From: Halobacillus hunanensis
GTDB taxonomy: Bacteria > Bacillota > Bacilli > Bacillales > Halobacillaceae
Assembly: GCF_900166655.1 (NCBI RefSeq)
Contig: NZ_FVZB01000006.1
Location: 186,001-250,000, forward strand
Length of the DNA stretch: 64,000 nt
Direction: 5' to 3'
Part shown: in pieces, positions 25,818-34,583 of the stretch
Position numbering within the stretch: the first letter of the stretch is position 1
Layout of the letters: each line of letters begins with the position of its first letter
Position numbers and translations under genes: made by a program
The notes under the pieces: generated by a model
What the model was told of the DNA's origin: nothing
The model's database searches: none
What the model saw: only the letters and a program-made list of their open reading frames with translations

Positions 25818-26767
25818 ATGGAAGAAGGATATATTCAGGATGAAGCGATCGCCATTGACGCTACCCACTTCGGAGCACGTGATCAAGCAACCAAACAAGA
25901 AAAGGAACCCCAACCCGAACCGAAAAAGCGGGGTCGCAAACCGAAGGCAGAACGCGAACAGTGGTTGAAAGAACAACGAGAGCGAGAAGCCAATCGTCCT
26001 CTTTATGAAAAAACCATTGAGGATCAGCTATCTCATCCTGTTTCTAATTTGTTTGAACAAGCTCCCCTGGATCCAAAATGGGGCATTAAGAAAAACAGTG
26101 AAGGCAAAAATGTCTTTTGGTTCGGCTATAAAGCTCACTTAGCCTTCGGTACGCAAAGTCAGTACATTCTTTCTTCGTTGACCGGAAACCTCCATGCCTG
26201 GAAAACTGCCATTCCTTTATTAAAGAAAATACGGCGAGCCTTCGATGTCTCGTTGCGTTATGGAATACTGGATGCCGGTTATGATTACACTTCAATCTAT
26301 CAACAGTTGGATGACATGGGAACCCACGCAGTCATCGTATATAACCGTCGCAACGAGAAGGAAATGGTAGGTTTCAATGAACATTTTGCCCCTACCTGTG
26401 TCCGTGAACACTCTTATCGGTATGAGAGCTACGATCCCAAATATGTTACGTTAAAATCAAAGACTACCCTCTGCGTCATGAAGACTTATGTCAAAAGGTT
26501 TACAAGGTCAAGCGGACGCAGGAATTGCGCAAGTACAGTGTGCCTGCCCGAGGATCTAAGAAATGGGATGAGATTTACAAACAACAAACAGCTGTCGAAC
26601 GGGACATCGGTTATTTAAAAGAGTATTTTATGTTGAACAATGTACGTCATCGAACAGGAAAGAAAGCCAAGATGCACTTTCAGCTTGTGACGGTTGTTTA
26701 TAATGCATCGAAATTAGCTGTAGATCATCTGAACAGCCTCACTCATCAGGAAACCATAGTTTCGTAA
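25818..26767 (+). pseudogene. Decayed IS1182-type transposase
   Basis: 5'-truncated and frameshifted transposase. The first open part (25818-about 26450) has AIDATHFGARD (first catalytic Asp), a Lys/Arg-rich middle (PKKRGRKPKAERE), the family-typical FWFGYKAHLAF and LDAGYDYTSIYQQL (second Asp). Around 26450-26480 the frame must shift to continue with YPLRHEDLCQKVYK and then AVERDIGYLKEYFML (Glu). About a third of the N-terminus expected for the family is missing. It is therefore inactive, and marks a past insertion event in the flaG-hag interval. Confidence 0.85.
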
Positions 26768-26857
26768 GCCTGAAAAATCACGTTATCAATATTCTGAAGG
26801 GCTGAACTTTTTTAAATAGAGCCATTATGAAATTGATTCAGGTATACTATTTATAAA

Positions 26858-27580
26858 TTATGGTAGTAATATCCAAGATGTACTTAAAATATGACTTAAA
26901 ATATATTGAACTGTATCAAGATCATTCATCTGACCCATAGAAGAAAGCTTCCTTTGATACGGTGTACCAACTAATTGTTCACTTAAATCATTTTTGAGAT
27001 TATGCACATATTCCTTGTCAATTCTTCTCCTCTGTATGTTAGAATCAACAACTGGTTTGAATGGTTTTAGAGGAAAAGTTTTCGAATGCAAAATGGCTTT
27101 AGTTCCATACTGACTATAAGTAATATTATGTTTGGCATTGTCTGTTATATTTGATCCGTTCAAATCTATCCAGATTGATGAATCAACAATATTCTGGGCA
27201 CCATAACGTATTTGCAAATCATTTCTAGTAGAAAAGAGGGGGGCACAGTAAAAATAATCCCTTCCTGAACTAAGTGATATCATTCTATTATGTTGAAACG
27301 TATTGACACCAAACCTATAATAAGGTCCATGATGTTCATCATAAAAATGTCGGTTATTGTGTTGACGATTTTGAGCAAAGTTAGGAATTTTATGTTGTAG
27401 AAAAAGTGACTGCCTATAATTACCATATTCTAATTCAAAATTAACATCGTAACCTAATAGCTTTTCTTGCCTTTGACTAGGTAAAAAAGGATATGTTGCT
27501 AGTATACCCTTATACTTTTTACTAAACTCAGCATTAAAGCAAAATTCAAAAGTTCGTTCACTAAAACCACAATTACTCAT
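26858..27580 (-). CDS. Orphan protein of unknown function in the flaG-hag accessory block
   Basis: About 240 aa, not assigned. ATG 27580 (MSNCGFSERTFEFCFNAEF) has AGAGG 9 nt upstream; the frame is open further to 27652 but with a poorer site. No signal peptide or membrane helix. Composition is rich in Tyr, Phe, His, Asn and Arg. Distinct motifs: a GILATYPFLPSQRQEKLLGYD stretch, FLQHKIPNFA, YDEHHGPYYRFGV, FYCAPLFSTRNDL. The compact, motif-rich look suggests a single-domain enzyme or nucleic-acid-acting protein. It lies between a dead transposase and a glycosyltransferase, is AT-richer than the backbone, and was probably acquired. No partner gene is evident. Confidence 0.6.
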   Translation of the reverse strand: MSNCGFSERTFEFCFNAEFSKKYKGILATYPFLPSQRQEKLLGYDVNFELEYGNYRQSLFLQHKIPNFAQNRQHNNRHFYDEHHGPYYRFGVNTFQHNRMISLSSGRDYFYCAPLFSTRNDLQIRYGAQNIVDSSIWIDLNGSNITDNAKHNITYSQYGTKAILHSKTFPLKPFKPVVDSNIQRRRIDKEYVHNLKNDLSEQLVGTPYQRKLSSMGQMNDLDTVQYILSHILSTSWILLP

Positions 27581-27652
27581 TTGTATCATCCTCTTAATAT
27601 TAGGTAAAATAAAAACAGGGTCAGTTTTCAAAATATTAGAAGACCCTTGCAT

Positions 27653-27983
27653 AAAACTAGGATCCTTATTTATGATTTACGTTACACTAATAAGTTTTAT
27701 ACGCCTTAAGGCATTTGACTGGCTTGTTAAGCCACCATGTCTCTCGAGCATATAATAGACTATGTCTTGGTATGGACACTTCGAATATCAGCTTGGCTGC
27801 TGATTTCTCAATTAAAACCTTGAATGCCTGTCGATTCAAAATTCAAGTTGTAAAAAGAAAAATTCTAAAGGTTTTCTACAACCCCCCCCCCCGCTGATTG
27901 TAACCTCTAGCAGTAACCAGACAAGACAGCTAATTGGTCAGATGCAAAATAACAGATAAATTTAATATTACACTTTCTTGGAT
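27653..27983. other. Intergenic region with an 11-C tract
   Basis: A 330-bp gap. It contains C11 at 27882-27892. The plus-strand frame 27715-27897 has no ribosome site and is not credible as a gene. No promoter is convincing. Confidence 0.5.
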
Positions 27984-29819
27984 TTAAGCCTCGTTTTTTT
28001 CATGATTAAAGGCTTTAGAAAAATAAATAGTTGATAGCATATTAATACATGATTCTTCTAGTTCTTTATTTGTCATTACTAATAGCACAACCTCTTCAGC
28101 CAGTTCATGTTGTTGCTTTTTTGTAAGAAATTCAATTAAAAAAGTTATACAATCGATATCTAATATATCTTCTATTTTTAGATTTTCTCTAATTCTTATA
28201 GCCTCTGTCGCAAAGTGAAATGCCGAGCCATATTCACCTAGATCCAGATATAGTCCAGCTAATAAACCTAAAAGTTTCCGTGAATTACCTCTTACCTGAA
28301 TTGCTTCATCTGCCAATCTAATCGCTTCATAAATATCACCTGACATTTTAAATAAAAAAATTTGAAGAAGAACTTCCCTATTATCAATATCGTTGGCGAT
28401 AGAATCTATATATACTAATAAAGAACGTTTAGTTTTTTGATTTTTTGTTAATACTTGCACTGACTTCTCATAATGACCAACTTGAAAATATGCCAATGCC
28501 ATTTGTATGTAATCAAAAGTTAATTTGTCTTCAATATTCTCTTTTGATGTAAGAAGTTCTAGCGATAAACTATAACGTCTTTGAATATTGTAAAGACATA
28601 ATAACTCATTTTTAATATGATTATTTTGTTTATAACTTTCATATAGCTGTATCATTTTATTTGTAAAATTATCTACGGATGAGGTCCTAAAATTTTCATC
28701 ATTAATAAAAGAAGTTAATGGTTCAAAAAGCTTGTTCCAATCAAAATCTTCACTGGTAGTCTTTGCTCTTTGTGACTCCAATTTGTATTCTGCGTCATCC
28801 ATATATATATATTTATCAATATAGGTTAAAAAATCTTTATAGTTTAACGCGGTTTGGGAACCTTTAATTCCTATTAAATCAGGCATCATTGTTGTTACAA
28901 CTGGTGTGGAGGAACTTAGATATTCATAAAATTTTAATGGTGTTACAGCAGTTGTTAATCTATTAACTTTGAATGGTATTATAGCTACCTTAGCTTGAGA
29001 TAAATAAGATGGTAATTCTTCGTACTTCTTTTGCCCTAAAAAGTATATATTAGAAATCTCCGGCAACCTTTTCTTCACTTTAGCTCCGATAAATACAAAA
29101 GAATATTCAGGTCTAGATTCTGCAACAAACCTAATAAGCTCGGTATCAACCCAACCTGCTATAGCACCCATAAAAAAGACAATAGGTTTATTAATAGAAA
29201 GAGTATCCTTAGGAATATCTTGAGTTTGAATAGTATTATTAAAACTATAATCTTTATTCCATACACCATTAGGTAAATAATAAATGTTTTCATTTAAATG
29301 CGCCATTTTTAAATATAAGCTCCTAGCTGAAACAATTACTAAATCAGCCATACTTGCAATCTTTCTTTCATAATGAATTAAATCATTTTGATAACCCCAA
29401 TCTAAATCATTAACAAATGACTCCCAATCATCCAAACAATCATAAATCAATTTTGAGTCAGTAGAAATACCAGCAATGTATTTTCCCCAGTTAGGATGCG
29501 AAACTATAAAGGTAACCTTACCTTTTGCATCTCGTTCAATAATCTCTAAGATTTCTTCTAAACCATTTTCAGAACCAACTGTATCATATAATAGTTTTTT
29601 CATTACAAATAGATTTTGTTTTACTTCTTTAGAGTACTTTTCAAGAAGCTTTTGAAAACTCAACTTCTTGATAATACAGTTTTGTAGCACTACTTTATCG
29701 CCAATTATTGGCAAAAAAACAACCCGATATCCTTGAGTGGAGAAATGTTTTGCCATATGGTGTGGTCTTTGTTTTAAGGAATTGAATGTAACTCCTGTAA
29801 GCATAACAATTGTTTTCAT
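27984..29819 (-). CDS. GT4-type glycosyltransferase with helical-repeat C-terminus; candidate flagellin glycosyltransferase
   Basis: About 611 aa cytoplasmic protein. The N-terminal 370 residues look like a GT-B glycosyltransferase (MLTGVTFNSLKQRPHHMAKHF at the donor-side start, VIVSARSLYLKMA, LPNGVWN, then FYEYLSSSTPVVTT as the nucleotide-sugar-binding EX7E-like region). The C-terminal 230 residues are helical pairs resembling TPR repeats (SVQVLTKNQKTKRSLL, AIRLADEAIQVRGNSRKLLG, FHFATEAIRIRENL). ATG 29819 has AAAGGTGG at 5 nt. It begins just after the hag terminator. TPR-fused transferases next to flagellin genes commonly O-glycosylate flagellin, so that is the inferred role. Low GC suggests transfer. 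Confidence 0.75.
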   Translation of the reverse strand: MKTIVMLTGVTFNSLKQRPHHMAKHFSTQGYRVVFLPIIGDKVVLQNCIIKKLSFQKLLEKYSKEVKQNLFVMKKLLYDTVGSENGLEEILEIIERDAKGKVTFIVSHPNWGKYIAGISTDSKLIYDCLDDWESFVNDLDWGYQNDLIHYERKIASMADLVIVSARSLYLKMAHLNENIYYLPNGVWNKDYSFNNTIQTQDIPKDTLSINKPIVFFMGAIAGWVDTELIRFVAESRPEYSFVFIGAKVKKRLPEISNIYFLGQKKYEELPSYLSQAKVAIIPFKVNRLTTAVTPLKFYEYLSSSTPVVTTMMPDLIGIKGSQTALNYKDFLTYIDKYIYMDDAEYKLESQRAKTTSEDFDWNKLFEPLTSFINDENFRTSSVDNFTNKMIQLYESYKQNNHIKNELLCLYNIQRRYSLSLELLTSKENIEDKLTFDYIQMALAYFQVGHYEKSVQVLTKNQKTKRSLLVYIDSIANDIDNREVLLQIFLFKMSGDIYEAIRLADEAIQVRGNSRKLLGLLAGLYLDLGEYGSAFHFATEAIRIRENLKIEDILDIDCITFLIEFLTKKQQHELAEEVVLLVMTNKELEESCINMLSTIYFSKAFNHEKNEA

Positions 29820-29839
29820 ATTTACCACCTTTATAAAAT

Positions 29840-29869
29840 AAAGACTCACCTCATTTGAAGCGAGCCTTT
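29840..29869 (-). terminator. Hairpin terminator after hag, probably leaky
   Basis: Minus strand AAAGGCTCGC / GTGAGTCTTT (with G-U pairs) followed by a T-rich tail. It lies between hag and the glycosyltransferase gene. Confidence 0.6.
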
Positions 29870-29883
29870 AATCAAGTAATCCA

Positions 29884-30720
29884 TTAACGAAGTAACTGAA
29901 GTACTCCCTGTGGTTGCTGATTTGCTTTTGCCAACATTGCTTGGGATGCTTGAGCAAGAATTGAATTCTTAGTCTGATTCATCATCTCTTTTGCCATGTC
30001 CACATCACGGATACGAGACTCAGCTGCGGTCAGATTTGTACTAGCATTATCTAGATTGTTAATTGTATGTTCTAAGCGGTTTTGCCAAGCCCCAAGCTGT
30101 GAACGCCCTGCGGATACATCTTCAATAGCTGTTTGGATAGAGTCAATCGCAGTTTGAGCATTTGCGGTATTGGAAAGGTCGAGGGAGGCTAAATCAGTCC
30201 CCACTATATCAGTTAAATCAATACCTTTTTTTGTAAAATCTAATGTCATCACTTCTCCTGAATTTGCACCTACTTGAATAGTGACTGTTCCTCCACTACC
30301 AGAAGACCCATCTAATAGGTTTTGAGTGTTAAACTGCGTATTATCCTTTATTCTGCCTAGCTCAGTTACTAATTCATCAACTTCATTCTGTAATGCGTCT
30401 CTATCTTCTGTAACATTTGTATCGTTTGATGCCTGTACCGCAAGTTCACGCATACGTTGAAGAATTGAGTGTACTTCATTTAGAGATCCTTCAGCAGTTT
30501 GTATCATTGAAATACCATCTTGTGAGTTTTGAGAAGCTTGCTCTAACCCACGAATTTGTCCACGCATTTTTTCTGAAATTGATAGACCTGCCGCATCATC
30601 TGCAGCACTATTAATACGAAGGCCTGAAGACAATTTTTCCATTGAATTAGACATAGCATCATTCGCTTGTCCTAACTGACGATACGTGTTAAGTGCCGCA
30701 ATGTTGTGATTAATTCTCAT
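29884..30720 (-). CDS. hag: Flagellin
   Basis: 278 aa filament subunit. Conserved N-terminal D0/D1 (MRINHNIAALNTYRQLGQ, SSGLRINSAADDAAGLSIS) and C-terminal D1/D0 (AESRIRDVDMAKEMMNQ, QASQAMLAKANQQPQGVLQL) flank a short central region, close to the short Bacillus flagellins. Several Ser/Thr residues in the centre are possible O-glycosylation sites. Expression signals are unusually clear: a sigma-D promoter (30821-30847) and GGA motifs in the leader suited to CsrA. AAGGAGG ribosome site. Confidence 0.97.
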   Translation of the reverse strand: MRINHNIAALNTYRQLGQANDAMSNSMEKLSSGLRINSAADDAAGLSISEKMRGQIRGLEQASQNSQDGISMIQTAEGSLNEVHSILQRMRELAVQASNDTNVTEDRDALQNEVDELVTELGRIKDNTQFNTQNLLDGSSGSGGTVTIQVGANSGEVMTLDFTKKGIDLTDIVGTDLASLDLSNTANAQTAIDSIQTAIEDVSAGRSQLGAWQNRLEHTINNLDNASTNLTAAESRIRDVDMAKEMMNQTKNSILAQASQAMLAKANQQPQGVLQLLR

Positions 30721-30728
30721 GTTATAAA

Positions 30729-30763
30729 TTCCTCCTTGAATAGGTCATCCCACGTCCTTGTGA
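30729..30763 (-). promoter_or_regulatory. Two candidate CsrA-binding sites in the hag leader
   Basis: Minus strand TCACAAGGACGT (30763-30752) matches the CsrA consensus RUACARGGAUGU at most positions and is itself a small hairpin (CAC-AAGGAC-GTG) presenting GGA in the loop. A second GGA lies in the ribosome site TCAAGGAGGAAT near 30729-30740. A two-site layout with one on the Shine-Dalgarno is the known B. subtilis hag arrangement. Confidence 0.7.
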
Positions 30764-30820
30764 GATGCTGTTTAGTTACAAAACAAAAGCCGGCCGATTT
30801 TGTAATGTGGTACATTACTT

Positions 30821-30847
30821 ATATCGGACGACTTCACATAGAGTTTA
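30821..30847 (-). promoter_or_regulatory. Sigma-D promoter of hag
   Basis: Minus strand TAAA (30847-30844), 15-nt spacer, TCCGATAT (30828-30821), one mismatch from consensus. The TAAA overlaps the csrA TAA stop codon. Confidence 0.9.
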
Positions 30848-31072
30848 ATCTTTTTTTGAACTTTTTAGCAGCTCCAGCAAGTTTTCCGAGAACATTGTCG
30901 CTTCCTTATTCTCCTCTTGAATCGCAGCATATACTTCTTGCCGGTGAATCTCCACATGCTTCGGTGCATCGATCCCGAGCTTCACCTGCCCGCCTTCCAC
31001 TGACACAATCTTAAGCTCAATCTCATCACCAATCCGGATCGACTCACCAGCTTTGCGATTAAGGACGAGCAT
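30845..31072 (-). CDS. csrA: Carbon storage regulator CsrA
   Basis: 75 aa RNA-binding dimer. [20 protein letters not shown] and the [15 protein letters not shown] segment are classical. The start is ATG 31072 with AAGGCGG at 8 nt; the longer frame to 31099 runs into fliW. The gene overlaps the fliW end by 14 bp. CsrA represses hag translation, and FliW antagonises it by direct binding; flagellin in turn sequesters FliW. The extended C-terminus is typical of Firmicute CsrA, which FliW needs. Confidence 0.96.
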   Translation of the reverse strand: MLVLNRKAGESIRIGDEIELKIVSVEGGQVKLGIDAPKHVEIHRQEVYAAIQEENKEATMFSENLLELLKSSKKD

Positions 31073-31511
31073 GCTGTTCACCGCCTTTTCCTTGCCCAAG
31101 CGGCCTTCTTGTCTGATAGTTATCTTCCGTTAAAATAACCTGCTTCGCCTTTCCATTATGTACATTCACTAGTATTGGAGCTTGCAAGTTCAGGGTTGAA
31201 TCATGAAAAGGCTCCCGCAGTGTCACCACACTATAAACCGCTACATCCTTCGGTTTTTCAATTCCTAACTCAATTTGAGCACCGTCTCCAATTTCAAATT
31301 CATACGTTTTTTGAAATAAATAAGGGTTCGTTACAATCAGAGACACGTTTTTATCTTCACAGGATTGCAGCGCATAATAAAGTCCCGCTTCATCCACCGG
31401 TAATAGAACAAAAGCATGATAGCTCTCAAAACCAGGCAATCCCTGCTCAAAATGAACCGTTTCTTTCTCTTCAACGTCTACCGTCCCAAAATATTTTGTT
31501 TCTACCTTCAT
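31059..31511 (-). CDS. fliW: Flagellar assembly factor FliW
   Basis: 150 aa. [24 protein letters not shown] and the [13 protein letters not shown] region fit FliW. It binds flagellin and CsrA, giving homeostatic control of flagellin synthesis. ATG 31511; its C-terminal codons overlap csrA. It follows yviE by 6 bp. Confidence 0.95.
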   Translation of the reverse strand: MKVETKYFGTVDVEEKETVHFEQGLPGFESYHAFVLLPVDEAGLYYALQSCEDKNVSLIVTNPYLFQKTYEFEIGDGAQIELGIEKPKDVAVYSVVTLREPFHDSTLNLQAPILVNVHNGKAKQVILTEDNYQTRRPLGQGKGGEQHARP

Positions 31512-31517
31512 CTCTCA

Positions 31518-32069
31518 TCACACTTTCCAATCAATTTGAATATCAGCATATTGCTGCATATAAATATCAACATTCCCAGGCTGATACGAAATGTCCGGCT
31601 TGCGAGGTTCCGCTGAAATAATCGGTTCTTGAGGTTCCACAGATATATCCACTTCTGCTGGCGTATAATCAAGATCAACCAATTCATAAGCTGGCCTTCC
31701 CCCTGGCTGAAGCGTAAACTCATACTTAGCATTGTGCTTCGCATGAGCTGCAATCGGATTTCCTCCATCCTCGATCCGCATCAGTTCGTCCCCTTCGCGG
31801 GAAACACGAGCAATCCCCTCCATCCATATTTGCCTGGCGTCACTCACTAACTCATCTGCTCGTGCAAACACGTTTTTCAAATCAAGATTATGCCAGGCTT
31901 TCGTTTGATCTATCGTTAACTTCCCAGGACGAGTCTCGATCGTCATTTGCGCTTTCGACTGCTGGATGGATTGTGCAGCTTGATGCTGACGAATCGTTTG
32001 CCGTCCTGGTACAGTCCTGATTCCAATTCGAGCATCTGTCGATTGGAGATGGAGCTGAGGTACAGACAT
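31518..32069 (-). CDS. yviE: YviE-type flagellar-locus protein (DUF6470)
   Basis: 183 aa from ATG 32069 (MSVPQLHLQSTDARIGI); an upstream ATG gives six more residues. Repeated short motifs such as PGRQTIRQ/PGKLTIDQ and a Pro-rich C-terminal part with PEVDISVEP-like repeats (AEVDISVEPQEPIIS, PDISYQPGNVDIY). Always between flgL and fliW in Bacillus; function not established. Confidence 0.88.
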   Translation of the reverse strand: MSVPQLHLQSTDARIGIRTVPGRQTIRQHQAAQSIQQSKAQMTIETRPGKLTIDQTKAWHNLDLKNVFARADELVSDARQIWMEGIARVSREGDELMRIEDGGNPIAAHAKHNAKYEFTLQPGGRPAYELVDLDYTPAEVDISVEPQEPIISAEPRKPDISYQPGNVDIYMQQYADIQIDWKV

Positions 32070-32131
32070 TCCGACCCCTCCTTCCAAGAAAACTGGCTAT
32101 AAAAGGAGACTGCCTCAATGGAGAAGCAGTC

Positions 32132-33007
32132 TTATCTTAGAAAATCCATCAATGTCGGCTGGATAATACGTGATCCAACTGCTAACGCTGCTCGATGAAT
32201 ACTTTCTTGCGTTTTTAAATTCGTAATCACTTTTTCGATATCAGCATCTTCATTCTCTGACATCATCTTCGTAGCACTAACTTCTTGGGCTTCGATTCGA
32301 CCTTCAATCAACTCCACCCGGTTCATCCGAGCGCCAAGGTCGGCACGTTCATTGACGATGTTATCGATGTGCTGATCGAAGGTACCAAGGTAATCACTAA
32401 GTTCCTCATCACTGCCATCACCTTCTAACGCATCAGCAAACGCTTCTATGTCTTCAAAAAGCTTCTGACTAAAAACAGGCTGTGGATTAACATTCACTTG
32501 AATTTTGACCCCAGCCGAAACCTCAATCTGAACAGGGGTTTGAGTACTATCGACTGTATAGTCGGTCAGATCAACAGGAGCTTCCGTCGTATTCGCCCCG
32601 TTAAAAATATACTTATCATTCACTTTCGTGTTCGCAATCGTACCGAGATGCTCTTTCAGCTGACGAATCTCCTTGGCAATGTTGGCCCGCTGCCCGTCTT
32701 CATATGTCCCATTACTTGCCTGAACCGTAAGCTCACGAATCCGCTGCATCGCCTGCGTAGCCTTATCCAGAGCGGCGTCACTATTGTCCGTCCAGTTATG
32801 TACCGTCCCAATATTACGTTTATACTGCTGAACCTCGCTCAGCTGTGAACGATAGTTAATCCCTTTCATCGCTACTACCGGATCGTCAGACGGCTGACTT
32901 ATTTTCTTCCCCGTATAAAGCTGTTCCTGATATTTACCCATCTGGCTGTAACTGTTGCTCAAGTTGCGAAGCATATTGCTCGTTAACATTCCCTGGGTCA
33001 CACGCAT
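32132..33007 (-). CDS. flgL: Flagellar hook-filament junction protein FlgL
   Basis: 291 aa. N-terminal MRVTQGMLTSNMLRNLSNSY and LYTGKKISQPSDDPVVAMKG, flagellin-like C-terminus (VITNLKTQESIHRAALAVG). It connects the hook-associated protein FlgK to the filament. It lies 11 bp after flgK, same operon. Confidence 0.95.
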   Translation of the reverse strand: MRVTQGMLTSNMLRNLSNSYSQMGKYQEQLYTGKKISQPSDDPVVAMKGINYRSQLSEVQQYKRNIGTVHNWTDNSDAALDKATQAMQRIRELTVQASNGTYEDGQRANIAKEIRQLKEHLGTIANTKVNDKYIFNGANTTEAPVDLTDYTVDSTQTPVQIEVSAGVKIQVNVNPQPVFSQKLFEDIEAFADALEGDGSDEELSDYLGTFDQHIDNIVNERADLGARMNRVELIEGRIEAQEVSATKMMSENEDADIEKVITNLKTQESIHRAALAVGSRIIQPTLMDFLR

Positions 33008-33018
33008 TCGCTACTCAC

Positions 33019-34563
33019 CTACCTTCCCATTTGATTAATAATTCGATCAAGCATTTCGTCGACTACCGTTATATTTCGAGCCGCTGCATTATACGCATGC
33101 TGGAATTTAATCATATTGGTCATTTCTTCATCTAAGGAAACCGCGCTGACCGATTGTCGCTGTTGATTGACAGAAGCACGTAACGTGGCAGAGTTGCTTT
33201 CCATACGGTAAACTTCCTGTGCTTCGACGGCCATCGTTCCAATGATGGATTCGTAAAACGTGCTGACCGACGTTTCTTCTCCTAGAATGGCAGAAGCCTC
33301 ATCCCGTACATCTGCTAACTCACCAGCATTGGCACCATTTCCCGCCAATTCTCCATTCGCTGCGGCAATATGATCGGAACCGTTTTTAATCACGTCCGTT
33401 AAATCTAAAGCGCCCGCTAGACCGCGTACGACGCCATTTTCGTCAGCAGACAATGACTCATCAATCTGAAAAAAGGCAGGTGGCTGCGTACCGTTTTCCA
33501 TTGAGTTTAGCGATTCACCACTCGTTTGCACCGCATTAAAAGCTGTCGCATAGGCTGTAGCCATTTTATCCAAATCATACTGCATAGCCTCATAAGTACC
33601 TTTAGCTTCACCACCGGCCATATAGCCGCCAGACTCAATCAAACCTGTTAACTTTCCTTGTGAAGAAAAGTCTTCTACCTGGTAGGTCGCCGTTCCCACT
33701 GTGATCGACTCAGCAACAGGGGTGCCGTCAGCAGGATAATTAACCGTAACTTCATTCACCGTATTATTCGCACCATTGACTAATGTGGAAGCAGGTGACA
33801 ACGGCTGACCCCCGACACCAACGATTGAAATCGTCGCTTTCCCCATCGCTAACGGGTCAGCGGATTTCGGTGTATCTTCATAACTGACGTCAATATTCAC
33901 AAGCCCTGACATCTGATCTATTAAGCGGTCCCGCTCATCATACAAATCGTTAGGCACATAGCCATGCGGCTCAACCTCAGCAATCTGCTGATTCAAATTA
34001 TTAATTTGATTCGCAAGGGAATTCAATTCTTTAGTCGTCACGCCAACTTCTGTTTTAATATCATTTTGCATTCTATGTATAGTGCTAGATAAATAATTAA
34101 ACGTCTTCGCCACCGCCAGACCACGCTGAACGACCACATCACGGGCCCCTGAGTTTTGCGGGTTGACCGACAAGTCCTGTAATGATTGCCAAAATCGATC
34201 CATCGTTTTTGCCAGACCGCTGTCAGATGGTTCGTTCATCACTGATTCCAGGCGGCCAAATGCATCCGAACGAGCTTCATAGTAACCTGTTTTACTATTT
34301 TCGCCTCGAAATTGATCGTCTAAAAAACCAACCCGAATCCGTTCAATCGACCCAGCCTGAACACCGCTTCCCATCTGCCCCGGAATCTCTGGACGGTTCC
34401 GCGATGCTGCCGGAAACGGACCCGTTTGTTCAAAATTAACACGCTGACGCGTATATCCGGGTGTATTGGCATTGGCAATATTATGCCCTGTAGTATATAA
34501 AGCCGCTTGCTGGGTAAAAAGCCCGCGCTTGGCCACTTCTAAACCATGAAAGGTAGAAACCAT
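33019..34563 (-). CDS. flgK: Flagellar hook-associated protein FlgK
   Basis: 514 aa. N-terminal TFHGLEVAKRGLFTQQAALY, TGHNIANANTPGYTRQR, and C-terminal rod-type motif (EEMTNMIKFQHAYNAAARNI, then VVDEMLDRIINQMGR). It is the first junction protein on the hook. It lies 20 bp from flgN, its chaperone. Length is normal. Confidence 0.96.
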   Translation of the reverse strand: MVSTFHGLEVAKRGLFTQQAALYTTGHNIANANTPGYTRQRVNFEQTGPFPAASRNRPEIPGQMGSGVQAGSIERIRVGFLDDQFRGENSKTGYYEARSDAFGRLESVMNEPSDSGLAKTMDRFWQSLQDLSVNPQNSGARDVVVQRGLAVAKTFNYLSSTIHRMQNDIKTEVGVTTKELNSLANQINNLNQQIAEVEPHGYVPNDLYDERDRLIDQMSGLVNIDVSYEDTPKSADPLAMGKATISIVGVGGQPLSPASTLVNGANNTVNEVTVNYPADGTPVAESITVGTATYQVEDFSSQGKLTGLIESGGYMAGGEAKGTYEAMQYDLDKMATAYATAFNAVQTSGESLNSMENGTQPPAFFQIDESLSADENGVVRGLAGALDLTDVIKNGSDHIAAANGELAGNGANAGELADVRDEASAILGEETSVSTFYESIIGTMAVEAQEVYRMESNSATLRASVNQQRQSVSAVSLDEEMTNMIKFQHAYNAAARNITVVDEMLDRIINQMGR

Positions 34564-34583
34564 ATGAACTCTCCTCTTCTATC

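Noticed and set aside
27715-27897. Plus-strand ORF of 60 codons reading through the C11 tract
   Set aside because: No ribosome site, and it ends in the homopolymer; codon pattern is not protein-like across its length.
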